This document shows positions 8,207 to 16,621 of a stretch of DNA of 53,771 nucleotides, piece after piece. Source of the DNA: Seohaeicola saemankumensis (GTDB lineage: Bacteria > Pseudomonadota > Alphaproteobacteria > Rhodobacterales > Rhodobacteraceae); the NCBI RefSeq assembly GCF_021021435.1, contig NZ_JAINWI010000023.1, positions 1 to 53,771 of the forward strand. Reading direction: 5' to 3'. A program made the position numbers and the translations under genes. Position 1 is the stretch's first letter; each line of letters starts with the position of its first letter. The notes below the pieces were generated by a model, which had not been told where the DNA came from, ran no database searches, and was given only the letters and a program-made list of their open reading frames with translations.

Positions 8207-9088
8207 GTGCCGGATCACCTCATGCCCGCCACCGTCCCGCTCTTGCAAGCCGATGACGCAGTGCGGATCGCCCATGTGCGCGCGCCGCGCTGGATCAGCC
8301 ATCCGGCCGCCGGCGCGGCGCATGACGCGATGCGACTGCTGGTCGAGCGGCCGCCATCCCTGCGCCCACGCGGTTTGCTGCTTGCCGGTCCCTACCACAA
8401 CGGCAAAACCATGATCGCCGAACGCTTCGCCGTCGAACATCTGCGTGCCGCCGACCAGCAAAAGGTGTGGGTGATCCAGACCCGAGAAGGTGCAGGGCTG
8501 TCGCATTTCTATGCCAGCATCCTGTCTGGATTGCGCGCACCACAAGCCGATGGCTGGCGCAGCCTGTCCCGCGCCGGCGATCAGGTGGATCATCTTCTGG
8601 AGCGCTTGAAGCCGCGCCTTTTGATATTCGACGAGTTCCACAGCGCATTGCGCGGGCGGCGCCAGGATGTGAAGGCCATCTTCTCGTTCTTGCGGCGGAT
8701 CGCACGGGTGCATGACATCTCACCCGTCCTTGTCGGCGAAATCGCGATCTACGATGCGGTGCATGATACGGACGAAATGGGCTCACGTTTCGATACGATC
8801 CCCATTCCACGATGGCCGTATGACGAGGAATTCGCGACGCTTCTCGACAGCCTGGAAGCCAGTCTGCCGCTCGCCGACACCTCCGATCTGTCGCGCGAAC
8901 CCTTGGCGAAGATCATCCATGATCTGTCAGAGGGGCTGATCGGCGAGGTTGTCGAGATCGTCACCCGTGCCGCAGTGGCGGCAATCTCGCGCGGTGAGGG
9001 CCGGATCACGGGCGCAACCCTGTGGGACCTCGGCTATGTGCCTCTCTCGAGGCGCCGTAATTCCGCTTTGCGTCACGATATGACATGA
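8207..9088 (+). CDS. tniB: TniB-like AAA+ ATPase (unit 1)
   Basis: The AAA+ transposition regulator has Walker A GPYHNGKT at about residues 61-68 and Walker B LLIFDEFH at about 138-145. By family it is the ATP-dependent target-selection partner (TnsC/TniB) that links TniA and TniQ. The GTG at 8207 is chosen because it sits 1 bp after the tniA stop, with GAGG upstream; the ATG at 8222 is the alternative. It overlaps tniQ by 4 bp (ATGA), as expected for a tniABQ operon. Confidence 0.85.
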   Translation: MPDHLMPATVPLLQADDAVRIAHVRAPRWISHPAAGAAHDAMRLLVERPPSLRPRGLLLAGPYHNGKTMIAERFAVEHLRAADQQKVWVIQTREGAGLSHFYASILSGLRAPQADGWRSLSRAGDQVDHLLERLKPRLLIFDEFHSALRGRRQDVKAIFSFLRRIARVHDISPVLVGEIAIYDAVHDTDEMGSRFDTIPIPRWPYDEEFATLLDSLEASLPLADTSDLSREPLAKIIHDLSEGLIGEVVEIVTRAAVAAISRGEGRITGATLWDLGYVPLSRRRNSALRHDMT

Positions 9089-10095
9089 GGTTTGGGCCGA
9101 CCGAGATATCCGTCACATCTGCAGAGCGGTATGAAAGTGTGGCGGGAAGCCGTTGGCCAGTGAGCATTATGCCCGCACCAGGTGAACTTCTGTCGAGTTG
9201 GCTGCACCGCCTCGCCTACGCGAACGGCATACCTCCGCACTATTTTGGCACGCTTCTCGGAGCGCCGGGTGAGAACTGGTCGGCGCGGCTTGATCGGGCG
9301 TTGCCCGATCGCATCCTGCAGTTTCTGCGAGAGCATACCGGCATACCCGTGGAAGACATCGCGGCTCTGACCATTGCCCCTGACCCTTTGGCTGTGCTGC
9401 GTTTGCCCCTGCGGGCATCGCCTCAGCAGAGTTGCGCACCCAGGAGGCAGGTTACCTGGCTGCAGTTCTGTCCCGCTTGTCTGACGGAAGACGAAACGCC
9501 CTATTTTCGCCGAGACTGGCGCCTCGCGACACGCGTTTCTTGCTTTCGCCACGGCTGCCGACTTCGGGACAGGTGCCCATCCTGCGGACAAGGATTGGCT
9601 CCGTTCAGCCAGAAGCGTCTTGTGCCGCATCAGATCTGCGCCTGGTGCGGCGCGGCCCTCTGCAAACGCATCCGTCCTGCCACCAATGGGGTTCGGCGTC
9701 TTGAGCGTCTGATCGACGATCTGCTTCGTCTGCAGGCATCAGGGCATCGAATGGCAGAGGGGCGATCACTCCCGGACCTTCTTGGATCAGCCTGCTTTCA
9801 ATTTAGTCGACGGCCAATGTCCATCGCGCGCCTCTCTCATCGGGATCGCTATCAGCTGTTTCAGAAATTGGCGGAAGGGCGGTCGACGCCGTTCGAAAAG
9901 AGAAGAAGTTCCGCGATTATCTATTGGAAACGCGTCGTTCAGGCTGCGCCAGCTTGGAGCGGACTGGTCACATCATTCAGCGATGCCGTCCTGCCTCGGC
10001 CCAAAGCTGGGCCTTGCTCTACCACCGCTGGCCCGCATTTGGCGGATCTCGTTCAGGCGGCCGCGCGGCTCGATCAGCAGCGGCAAGCGCTGTAA
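9085..10095 (+). CDS. tniQ: TniQ-family zinc-finger protein (unit 1)
   Basis: TniQ/TnsD-type target-selection protein of 336 residues. The conserved start of the domain is PAPGELLSSWLHRLAYANG (about 31-49). Cysteine clusters of a zinc-binding fold follow: FCPAC, VSCFRHGC, CPSCGQG and CAWCGA (about 128-192). It ends 17 bp before the stop of the convergent ScpB-like gene. The same tniQ-ScpB junction is seen at 42996/42980, indicating an inherited unit rather than chance neighbours. Confidence 0.88.
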   Translation: MRFGPTEISVTSAERYESVAGSRWPVSIMPAPGELLSSWLHRLAYANGIPPHYFGTLLGAPGENWSARLDRALPDRILQFLREHTGIPVEDIAALTIAPDPLAVLRLPLRASPQQSCAPRRQVTWLQFCPACLTEDETPYFRRDWRLATRVSCFRHGCRLRDRCPSCGQGLAPFSQKRLVPHQICAWCGAALCKRIRPATNGVRRLERLIDDLLRLQASGHRMAEGRSLPDLLGSACFQFSRRPMSIARLSHRDRYQLFQKLAEGRSTPFEKRRSSAIIYWKRVVQAAPAWSGLVTSFSDAVLPRPKAGPCSTTAGPHLADLVQAAARLDQQRQAL

Positions 10096-10111
10096 AAATT
10101 CCCGGTGAGTT

Positions 10112-10768
10112 TCAGGCGCGCGCGGCCAGCCCGGCATCATTCAGCTGTTCAGCATCTGGCAGGTCGCGCAAGCTCTCCAGCCCGAAAGCTGCGAGGAACG
10201 CGTCTGTGGTCACGAAGGTATAGGGGGCACCACGACGCGGCGCGCGCGGCCCAGTTCCAATCAGACCCTGCGCATGCAGCCTTCCGATCAGGTCCCGGCT
10301 GATCTCTTTGCCAAAGATGTCTTTGAGCCCATCGCGGGTGATCGGCTGGTGGTAGGCGATGGCCGCCAAAATCGCGACGTCGAACTCGTTCAGGTCCAGC
10401 AACTGGTCTCCGACATCCGCTGCGGCGCGGATCGCAGGCGCGTAAACAGGCCGCGTCCGGAACATCCACCCCCCTGCGACCATGGCAATCTCGAACGCCC
10501 GCCCTTCCAGATCAGCGGCAAGGTCTTCCAACAGCAGATCAACCGAAGTCCCCTGCCCCACTATGCGCGCCAGATCCTCGCGCGGTACAGGCGAGGCAGA
10601 GGCAAACAGCACCGCCTCGATCCGGCGCATCCATTCCCGCCAGCGCAACTCCGGTGGCAGGTCGAGCAACTCGCGATCAAGCTCAGCTTCTGGTCGATCC
10701 TTCGACTTCCTTTCCGGTCGCATGTCCGAACCGCGAAACCGGTTCCCACTTTCGCTGTCCATGCTCAT
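10112..10768 (-). CDS. scpB: ScpB-like winged-helix protein (unit 1)
   Basis: The 218-residue protein matches segregation and condensation protein B: LRWREWMRRIEAVLFASASPV, the DLLLEDLAADLEGRAFEI wing region, and AAIAYHQPITRDGLKDIFG with a GLIGTGPRAPRRGAPYTFVTT second winged helix. Housekeeping ScpB works with SMC and ScpA kleisin, but no scpA or smc is here. It follows the DUF1403 gene by 2 bp and is about 80 percent identical by eye to the copy at 42980-43639. A polar N-terminal extension of about 30 residues precedes the ScpB core. Its role in a transposon is unknown. Confidence 0.85.
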   Translation of the reverse strand: MSMDSESGNRFRGSDMRPERKSKDRPEAELDRELLDLPPELRWREWMRRIEAVLFASASPVPREDLARIVGQGTSVDLLLEDLAADLEGRAFEIAMVAGGWMFRTRPVYAPAIRAAADVGDQLLDLNEFDVAILAAIAYHQPITRDGLKDIFGKEISRDLIGRLHAQGLIGTGPRAPRRGAPYTFVTTDAFLAAFGLESLRDLPDAEQLNDAGLAARA

Positions 10769-10770
10769 GG

Positions 10771-11247
10771 CTACACCCCGTAGAGCCGGAATGTGTCGCG
10801 CCCGGTTAGCTCACGGACCGCGCCGAGATCGACAAGCCGGTCACAGAGCCGCCGCGCCGCGCGGTCCGGCAAAGGCAGGGCACTGGGCGCCACGGCGTCC
10901 TGCGTCAGGAATATTTTCACCGCCGCCCCTGCCCCCTTGGCCCGAAGCTTTGGTGCAACTCCTTTCAAAAGCGAAGCCCGACGCGCGAGATCGACAGCCA
11001 GACGCGCGGCCTCGACCGCGGATGCGGTCACTGCGCGATGACAGGCTAGGCGCAAATCGTCACCCCGCTTGCGCAGGTCTGTGCGTTTCAAACCCGCGGC
11101 CAGCAGCGGCACGACATGATCCCAACCAAGCGCCTGGGCGAGGGCGGCGTCCGCGAGGATCAACGCCGGGACTTCGGCACGGGGTGCCTCCGTCAGGACA
11201 GCATCCAGCGCCATCGCGGCACGGGTCACCGGCGCTCCCTTCCCCGT
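10771..11247 (-). pseudogene. DUF1403-like protein, C-terminal fragment
   Basis: The remaining residues, from about GKGAPVTRAAM to LTGRDTFRLYGV, match the C-terminal half of the complete protein at 43642-44526. Homology stops exactly where the tniABQ transposon begins (TGTCGCG at 11248). The open frame runs on through the transposon end to 11292 with a chimeric N-terminus. The missing N-terminal half and the expected neighbouring recombinase gene are not found on the far side of the transposon, so a deletion accompanied or followed the insertion. Confidence 0.85.
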
Positions 11248-11313
11248 TGTCGCGTTGCCCTTTAATCTGAGACGCGACGCGTTTGGCGACAATTTTTGCC
11301 CTTAATTGTGAGA
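11248..11313. repeat. Left end of the tniABQ transposon with two transposase-binding repeats
   Basis: TTGCCCTTTAATCTGAGA (11255-11272) and TTGCCCTTAATTGTGAGA (11296-11313) are two copies of one motif, oriented inward and about 41 bp apart. The inner copy overlaps the end of tniQ. The same motif occurs four times at the other end. Confidence 0.85.
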
Positions 11314-12093
11314 TACGGCTGTCATGGGGCCCCTGTTTCTCGCGCACCTTTGCGCGATGTGATCAACCGCGGCAAGCAATCGAGGCTCCTTCTCGAAGGC
11401 GCGCAAGAGAGCAACCCTTGCATAGTCGTCGATGCTTTTGCTGACGATGGCTGCCTTAGCCAAGGGATGAGATCGAGCGGCGGCGATTGCGGCGAGGCAG
11501 AACAGCCTAACTTCCGATCTGGGGTTCTGGACAGCGAACGACGGATCCCCGCGGAAGGTTTTGAGTGACATGGCAAAGGTGACTGCGCGCATTGCGCGCC
11601 GAAGTTGCTTGGGGCCGCGCGAGCGCGCGGCGCACTCAAGCATCTCTGCCCCGCGGCGCGCTCGGTATATCAGTTTTCCAGATATTTGTTCCTCACGGAG
11701 TTTGCCAAGGGTCTGCACAAGTCTCGTCCCGCAAACTTGGCAGTCAAATGCCCAGGCCCGCCTCCAATGCCTGAGCGAAAGGCCCTCTCTGGCGCATTGC
11801 ATGCAATGCTGGAATGGCATCTGAGCCGTCAGCGAGGCTTCTCGTGGCGTCATTGCCGGAAAGGTCAAAGATCGAACAACATCTGGGTTAACCCGTGCGG
11901 CGTTGGCAATCTTCGCCGCCGCAGCCGCGTCGACGTTGAAGTCCAAGGCGGTGCCATGCGCGGTATCGATTCTGAGATGAGCCAGTAGTTCCGCATCATC
12001 ACAGTAGTTGGCCGCCGCCAGCCGAGACAACCAACCTGACAACAACTCGTCTGGCAGCGGCGCGACAGTCTTGGGCAGCGGGTGCGGCTTCAC
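11302..12093 (-). CDS. tniQ: TniQ-family protein (compact transposon)
   Basis: This 263-residue TniQ protein has LPDELLSGWLSRLAAANY (about 14-31) and a reduced zinc site, HCMQCAREG and FDCQVCGTRL. The GTG at 12093 is taken as start because it overlaps the tniB stop in GTGA, giving translational coupling; a longer frame upstream to 12153 would overlap tniB by 64 bp. It should choose the target site together with TniB. It is unrelated in detail to the unit 1/2 TniQ proteins, so the two transposon systems are different families. Confidence 0.82.
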   Translation of the reverse strand: MKPHPLPKTVAPLPDELLSGWLSRLAAANYCDDAELLAHLRIDTAHGTALDFNVDAAAAAKIANAARVNPDVVRSLTFPAMTPREASLTAQMPFQHCMQCAREGLSLRHWRRAWAFDCQVCGTRLVQTLGKLREEQISGKLIYRARRGAEMLECAARSRGPKQLRRAMRAVTFAMSLKTFRGDPSFAVQNPRSEVRLFCLAAIAAARSHPLAKAAIVSKSIDDYARVALLRAFEKEPRLLAAVDHIAQRCARNRGPMTAVSHN

Positions 12094-13013
12094 ACCCGGG
12101 ACTTCTGGAGCCGCCGATGGGGGTTCGCATGGCGCGACCAAACCGGCGTCCATTTTGCGATTGCGTCATCGGTGATGCATTCCTCGCCTGTGATAATGGC
12201 GTCGATGGAAAGATCCTTGACCAGAGCGAAGATGCGCGAGGTCACCCCACCGGTCAGTGCCAAGACCTGCTTGAGAGATTTGACCTTCAGGTTGGACTTC
12301 TTTTCCAGTGGCATGGCAGCAATAAGGGTCTGGATCATGTCCGAGAACTCGGCATCGTCGCGCCAGTTTGGCAGATGATGTTCGTCCAGCCGTCGGGCAA
12401 GCTGGATATCACCGCGAATAGCATCGACGGCCTCGCTGACCCCAAGGCAGACCAGTGACACCTCGAGTTCATTGCTGAGATACCGCAGGACATTGAGAAA
12501 TCGGCGCTGTTCGCGGTGGGTCCCGGCCAAGAGATTGTGGACCTCGTCGATCATGATCATCCGCAGGCCAAGGTCGCGTAAGAGCGCGATGACACGGACT
12601 TCGAGGGAAGCCACATTTTGAGCGCGGGCGCTAAGAGCCGTCGCCGGGGCGCCGACGGCGGCCAGGATGTGCAGGTAAAACCGCCGTTCATCAGGTGCGG
12701 GCGGCGCTTGCAACAGCAGAAGCGGTGTGCGGGTGATGCCCGACGCCGGATCGTATTCTGGTGCGTACTTGCGCGACAGGTTTCGGGCAATCATCGTCTT
12801 TCCGATCCCGGAGGCGCCATGCACAAGAAGCCCAGGCATACGGGTTTGTCGTGGCGCTTCGATCATGCCCTGCAAGCGGTCCAACACCTGTTCCGCCCGA
12901 GGAAAGCCGATCCAGATATCCGATTGAATGAGGGCGATCCGGCCGTCTTCTTCAGTTGTCCCTGCCCTCAATTCACCATCTCTCCACCTTGAACAATGGG
13001 CGCGATGTATCAC
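12090..13013 (-). CDS. tniB: TniB-like AAA+ ATPase (compact transposon)
   Basis: The AAA+ ATPase shows Walker A HGASGIGKTM (about 64-73), Walker B RMIMIDEVHNLL and a downstream arginine-rich lid. It resembles TniB/TnsC of Tn5053-like transposons, which couples target recognition by TniQ to strand transfer by TniA. The frame starts 41 bp inside the tniA end. An in-frame TTG at 12971, right after the tniA stop and with GGAG upstream, is an alternative start that would give a 14-residue shorter protein. Confidence 0.85.
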   Translation of the reverse strand: MIHRAHCSRWRDGELRAGTTEEDGRIALIQSDIWIGFPRAEQVLDRLQGMIEAPRQTRMPGLLVHGASGIGKTMIARNLSRKYAPEYDPASGITRTPLLLLQAPPAPDERRFYLHILAAVGAPATALSARAQNVASLEVRVIALLRDLGLRMIMIDEVHNLLAGTHREQRRFLNVLRYLSNELEVSLVCLGVSEAVDAIRGDIQLARRLDEHHLPNWRDDAEFSDMIQTLIAAMPLEKKSNLKVKSLKQVLALTGGVTSRIFALVKDLSIDAIITGEECITDDAIAKWTPVWSRHANPHRRLQKSRV

Positions 13014-14607
13014 CCGTATCGATCGGGCGCAGCCCTTCGGTTGTCGAGACGGCCGAGTTCGTGCCCTTCAATGTCCCTTTTCTTTCACGGGTTCTGCGTT
13101 CGGCCTTCGTCAGGCCCCGGCTTTCAGCTTCGATCTGGCGTTGCTGTCGGATCAGCTCAGCCAGCACCAGCTCATTAGACCCGGACTTGCCAAGGGCACG
13201 GGCCTTCCTCATCGCTTCGCGATATTCCCAGAGCGAGACGGGCGGAATTTCCAGGTTTCTGTACCGCGCCTCAACATACCGGCCATCGTCCAGTTCGACC
13301 CAGATCATTGAGATATCGCGAGGATCGTAGCGAACGACCACCTTTCCATCCCCGCGCCCAATGTGGCCTGCAAGGGCATCTGACCAGTACCTTATCTGGA
13401 ACAGATGGATGCCGTCACGCCTGATCTTGCGCAGTTCACTCGGCAGGAAGCTCACCTGAAAGGCTTCCATCTCGAAGGGGATGTCGCCTGTCATTTGCTC
13501 TGAGAGCGCCTCCCATTTGGCAACGGGCGTGCAGCCAAGACTTGAATGAATGCTGTTGTTGTAACGGCAGATTTCCAGAGCAAACCAGCGATCGAATTCG
13601 CTCAACGTCATCGTGGCCTTGCTTTCGGCGTCATAGTCGCCCTTTGCCGCGATCGAGGATTGCGTTGTTCCCGGCAACAGGTGAACGGCCCCCATCATGG
13701 TGCCGATCAACCGTTCGATGTGACCACCGAAGTGAGGACTTGCTGGCGGTCGATAGACCAGATCGATCCCCCAATCCGCACAGGCCGACCGAAAGGCGCG
13801 CGACCGGAAATCGCGGCCATTGTCGACATGGACACTCTGCGGTTTGCCCTGTGCCGGCCAAGGAACATCGCACGCCAATTCCGCAAGAAGTTCCTCCTTG
13901 AGGGCCACCGCCTGTGTCAGGCAAAGCGCCACTGACAGACGCGAAGGTGCCTCGAGAGAGGTGTAATATCCGGTCACCATCCGCGTTGCGACGTCGATCG
14001 CCAGCGTGACCCAAGGCCGCCCAATTGGTTTGCGTTCAAAGCCGTCGACAAGAATGATGTCCGCCGGTGTATGATCAATTTGGACGATCTCCAGTGGCAT
14101 ACTGGCCTTGTTCTCACCTGTGACCGGCGCAAACTTCTGGCGGGCCGCCTTTGCGCCCTCTCGTGCCTTCGCAACTTCGCGGGCATCCATCGCATCCAGA
14201 CGACGCTGAACCGTTCGCCGTGTCGGCGGTTGCAAGCCCTCCTGCCAGCAAGCGCTGCGGATTTCTGTCACGACGCGCGACAAGCTCGAACGCTCCCGGC
14301 GCAAGAAATAGCGGCGAAGGTGCTCCTCGATTACCGCTTCGACTTTGCTGGATATTAACATCGTCCCGGTCGGGCGGCCCCGTTTCCGCGGAGCCAGAGC
14401 GCTGGTGCGCCCACCCTCTTCCGCCAACCGTTTTATCCAACGCCAGACCGTCGCCCTGCTGACACCAAGCTCCCAAACGGCGTCATTGATGCCACGTTCC
14501 AGGCTGCCAGTCCCATTGAGATATGCCTGAACAAGAGGGCGCAGCACCGCGGCCCTGCGCGCCTCTTCAGCACCAACAGCAACGCAGTCTTCGCCATCAT
14601 CATTCAT
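12973..14607 (-). CDS. tniA: TniA/TnsB-like DDE transposase (compact transposon)
   Basis: This complete transposase of 544 residues has an N-terminal helix-turn-helix (about 38-62, WELGVSRATVWRWIKRL) and a second DNA-binding region to about 150. The catalytic core carries QIDHTPAD (Asp178), VHVDNGRDF (Asp262) and GGHIERLIG (Glu298), followed by a C-terminal barrel and a basic tail (TKAERRTRERKG) likely to bind TniB. ATG 14607 is preferred over a TTG at 14622. All three acidic residues are present, so it should be active on the terminal repeats at 11248-11313 and 14639-14753. Confidence 0.88.
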   Translation of the reverse strand: MNDDGEDCVAVGAEEARRAAVLRPLVQAYLNGTGSLERGINDAVWELGVSRATVWRWIKRLAEEGGRTSALAPRKRGRPTGTMLISSKVEAVIEEHLRRYFLRRERSSLSRVVTEIRSACWQEGLQPPTRRTVQRRLDAMDAREVAKAREGAKAARQKFAPVTGENKASMPLEIVQIDHTPADIILVDGFERKPIGRPWVTLAIDVATRMVTGYYTSLEAPSRLSVALCLTQAVALKEELLAELACDVPWPAQGKPQSVHVDNGRDFRSRAFRSACADWGIDLVYRPPASPHFGGHIERLIGTMMGAVHLLPGTTQSSIAAKGDYDAESKATMTLSEFDRWFALEICRYNNSIHSSLGCTPVAKWEALSEQMTGDIPFEMEAFQVSFLPSELRKIRRDGIHLFQIRYWSDALAGHIGRGDGKVVVRYDPRDISMIWVELDDGRYVEARYRNLEIPPVSLWEYREAMRKARALGKSGSNELVLAELIRQQRQIEAESRGLTKAERRTRERKGTLKGTNSAVSTTEGLRPIDTGDTSRPLFKVERW

Positions 14608-14638
14608 CGATATTTGCCGCAAATGTCTGTGAACCCTG

Positions 14639-14753
14639 TCTCAGGTTTAAGGGAAAAAATATCAGAATTAAAGGCAAAATCTCATATTTAAGGGCAAAGC
14701 TCAGCCGTTGATTTCGTTGGATTTCCCATCTCACAATTAAGGGCTACGCGACA
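14639..14753. repeat. Right end of the tniABQ transposon with four transposase-binding repeats
   Basis: Four related motifs run TCTCAGGTTTAAGGGAAAA (14639), TATCAGAATTAAAGGCAAAA (14660), TCTCATATTTAAGGGCAAA (14680) and TCTCACAATTAAGGGC (14729, outermost, running into GCGACA). The first three have a 20-21 bp period. With two copies at the left end, this asymmetric array is typical of Tn7-like elements. It sits just upstream of tniA and may also serve in its autoregulation. Confidence 0.85.
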
Positions 14754-14766
14754 CCTGACAATCTTT

Positions 14767-14784
14767 ATCTAACATATGTTAGAT
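14767..14784. promoter_or_regulatory. Perfect 18-bp palindrome, orphan operator candidate
   Basis: ATCTAACATATGTTAGAT is a perfect 18-bp palindrome 14 bp outside the transposon right end and 134 bp past the 3' end of the monooxygenase gene. Its AT-rich dyad looks like a MarR- or TetR-type operator. The gene it may have served is no longer next to it, as the transposon end replaces that flank. The rest of 14754-14917 shows nothing else. Confidence 0.5.
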
Positions 14785-14917
14785 TATCAAGCCTTCAGAC
14801 ATCGCCCTGGGAGGTTAGCGGCTCGGGCATTCCATCAGAACACGATGGTATCTACCACCCGCCAACATGCAGCCCATTGCGGGCGTGCGTTCGGGCGCTG
14901 ACGAATGAATCTGTTTC

Positions 14918-15952
14918 TTAAGAAAGTGCCTTGCGTACTTCCGGCGCGACGCGGGTGCCAAAAAGTTCGATAGCCCGCATCAGGGCGGCGTGATCGACCG
15001 CGCCAATGGCCATCTGCAACAATATGCGCGAAAAGCCGAAGAGTTCGTGTGCGGCGAGAATTTTATCCACGACCTCATCTGGCGAACCGAGAAACAGCGA
15101 CCCGCCCGGCGCTGCGGCAGCTTCGACCTGGGGTCGCCTCATTGGCGGCCAGCCGCGTTCGGCGCCAAGCCGGGTCATCACCTCGGCATAGGCCGGGGCG
15201 AAATTTTCCAGCGCCTGATCCCGTGTGTCGGCCACGAAACCGTGCAGGTTAAGCGATGTTTCAAGGACGCCGGCGTCATGCCCGGCTTGCGTGGCGGCGC
15301 GTCGATACAGATCGAAAAGGGGCGCGAAGCGCGATGGCTGTCCGCCGATGATACCGAGCGCCAGCGGCAGGCCCATCTGACCGGCCCGCGCCACGGAGTC
15401 CGGCGTTCCACCAACCGCGACCCAGATTGGCAGATTTTTTTGGACCGGGCGCGGGTAGACACCGCGTTGCGGAACCGGAACGGTATGCGTCGTGCCGGGC
15501 CAATCCAGGATCTCATCTTCGTTGGCGGCCAGAAGCTTTCCCAGCTTTTCAATGAAGAGCCCATCGTAATCGTCCAGTTCCTGACCGAAAAGCGGAAAGC
15601 TTTCGATGAACGACCCACGCCCGACCATCACCTCGGCGCGGCCACTCGACAGGTTGTCGAGCGTGGAATACTGCTGGAACACGCGGATGGGGTCCTCCGA
15701 GCCCAGCACCGTGACGGCGCTGGTTAGACGGATCCGCCGGGTGCGGGTCGCGGCGGCCGCGAGCACCATTGCCGGGGCCGAGACAGCGTAATCGGCGCGA
15801 TGGTGCTCGCCCAGGCCGAAGACGTCGAGTCCCACCTGATCGGCCAGTTCGATCTCCTCGACAAGGTGGCGCAGCCGGGTTTCGGGGGATACAGTCGCCC
15901 CCGTTACCCGACTCGTACCGGCATCGCCAAAGGTATAGAGGCCGATTTCCAT
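14918..15952 (-). CDS. LLM-class flavin-dependent monooxygenase
   Basis: The 344-residue bacterial-luciferase-like TIM-barrel oxidoreductase uses reduced flavin. Typical motifs are [59 protein letters not shown] and [18 protein letters not shown]. The second ATG (15952) is chosen: GGAG lies 8 bases before it but only 2 before the first ATG. It is the last gene of the six-gene minus-strand operon that begins with the DoxX-like gene at 19355. The substrate is not predictable; the setting suggests detoxification or catabolism of a small organic compound. Confidence 0.88.
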   Translation of the reverse strand: MEIGLYTFGDAGTSRVTGATVSPETRLRHLVEEIELADQVGLDVFGLGEHHRADYAVSAPAMVLAAAATRTRRIRLTSAVTVLGSEDPIRVFQQYSTLDNLSSGRAEVMVGRGSFIESFPLFGQELDDYDGLFIEKLGKLLAANEDEILDWPGTTHTVPVPQRGVYPRPVQKNLPIWVAVGGTPDSVARAGQMGLPLALGIIGGQPSRFAPLFDLYRRAATQAGHDAGVLETSLNLHGFVADTRDQALENFAPAYAEVMTRLGAERGWPPMRRPQVEAAAAPGGSLFLGSPDEVVDKILAAHELFGFSRILLQMAIGAVDHAALMRAIELFGTRVAPEVRKALS

Positions 15953-15975
15953 GTGCATTTCTCCTTGTGCGCCGC

Positions 15976-16611
15976 TCAGAGCCCCAGGGCCGCGTTCAGG
16001 GGCGCCATTGCCTTTTGCCAGCTTTCCCGCGCCTCCAGCCGCTCGATCCAGGCGGCGACGGCGGGCCGGGCTTCGAGCGCAATACCTGCCTGACTGCGAT
16101 ACATGAAGGTTGTGGCGAGGTAGAAGTCCGCAAGGCTGAGGTTACCCACGATCCAGTCCTGCCCGGCCAGTCCCTGTTCCAGCACGTCCAGGAACTGATC
16201 GGTGGCCTTGCGCTCGGCCTCGATCACCGCGGCGTCGGGTTCGCCCATGCCGAACTTCTCCTTCAGGAACAACTCGAAGGACAATTTCTGCATTGCGGGG
16301 CCCAGATGGATCGCTTGCCACCAGGCCCATTGTTCCATCAGTCCCCGCGACTTCGGGTCGGACGGAACCAGCCCCGCGTCCGGCTTCAGGCTGGCCAGAT
16401 AGGTACAGATCGCGCGGGATTCCCACAGCACGAAATCCCCATCCTCAAGCACCGGCACCTTGGCGTTGGGGTTGCGCGCAAGGAAGTCTGCGGCGCGGGT
16501 GTCACCTTTGAAGACATCGACCTCGATGATTTCGAGGTCGATCCCCAGTTCGAATGCCACGGCGCGTACGCGCAGGGTATTGGGTGAGAAGTTGGCGTTG
16601 TAGAGCCGCAT
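15976..16611 (-). CDS. Glutathione S-transferase family protein
   Basis: The thioredoxin-like N-domain ([42 protein letters not shown] with the cis-Pro and Glu-Ser glutathione contacts) precedes an all-helical C-domain with [14 protein letters not shown]. At 211 residues it is normal for a cytosolic GST. ATG 16611 is preferred because AGGA lies 8 bases upstream. The catalytic position is Ser/Asn in YNANFSPN, as in theta/beta-like bacterial forms. It sits in the detoxification operon, 10 bp after the reductase gene, and presumably conjugates or reduces electrophiles. Confidence 0.88.
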   Translation of the reverse strand: MRLYNANFSPNTLRVRAVAFELGIDLEIIEVDVFKGDTRAADFLARNPNAKVPVLEDGDFVLWESRAICTYLASLKPDAGLVPSDPKSRGLMEQWAWWQAIHLGPAMQKLSFELFLKEKFGMGEPDAAVIEAERKATDQFLDVLEQGLAGQDWIVGNLSLADFYLATTFMYRSQAGIALEARPAVAAWIERLEARESWQKAMAPLNAALGL

Positions 16612-16621
16612 GGTGATCATC

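Larger units (their letters stand above)
11248..14753 (-). mobile_element. Compact Tn7/Tn5053-like transposon with only tniA, tniB and tniQ
   Basis: The left end begins TGTCGCGTTGCCCTTTAATC. The right end, read inward, begins TGTCGCGTAGCCCTTAATTG. These terminal repeats have the 5'-TGT...ACA-3' ends of Tn7-like elements. Between them lie three overlapping minus-strand genes (tniA, tniB, tniQ) and no cargo. No resolvase gene is present, unlike Tn5053. The flanking 5-mers (CCCGT left, CCTGA right) are not a target duplication, consistent with a deletion next to the insertion. Confidence 0.88.

Noticed and set aside
11248-14753. CRISPR-associated transposon (Tn7-like with Cas genes)
   Set aside because: TniQ and TniB are present but there are no Cas genes, repeats or spacers anywhere in the window.
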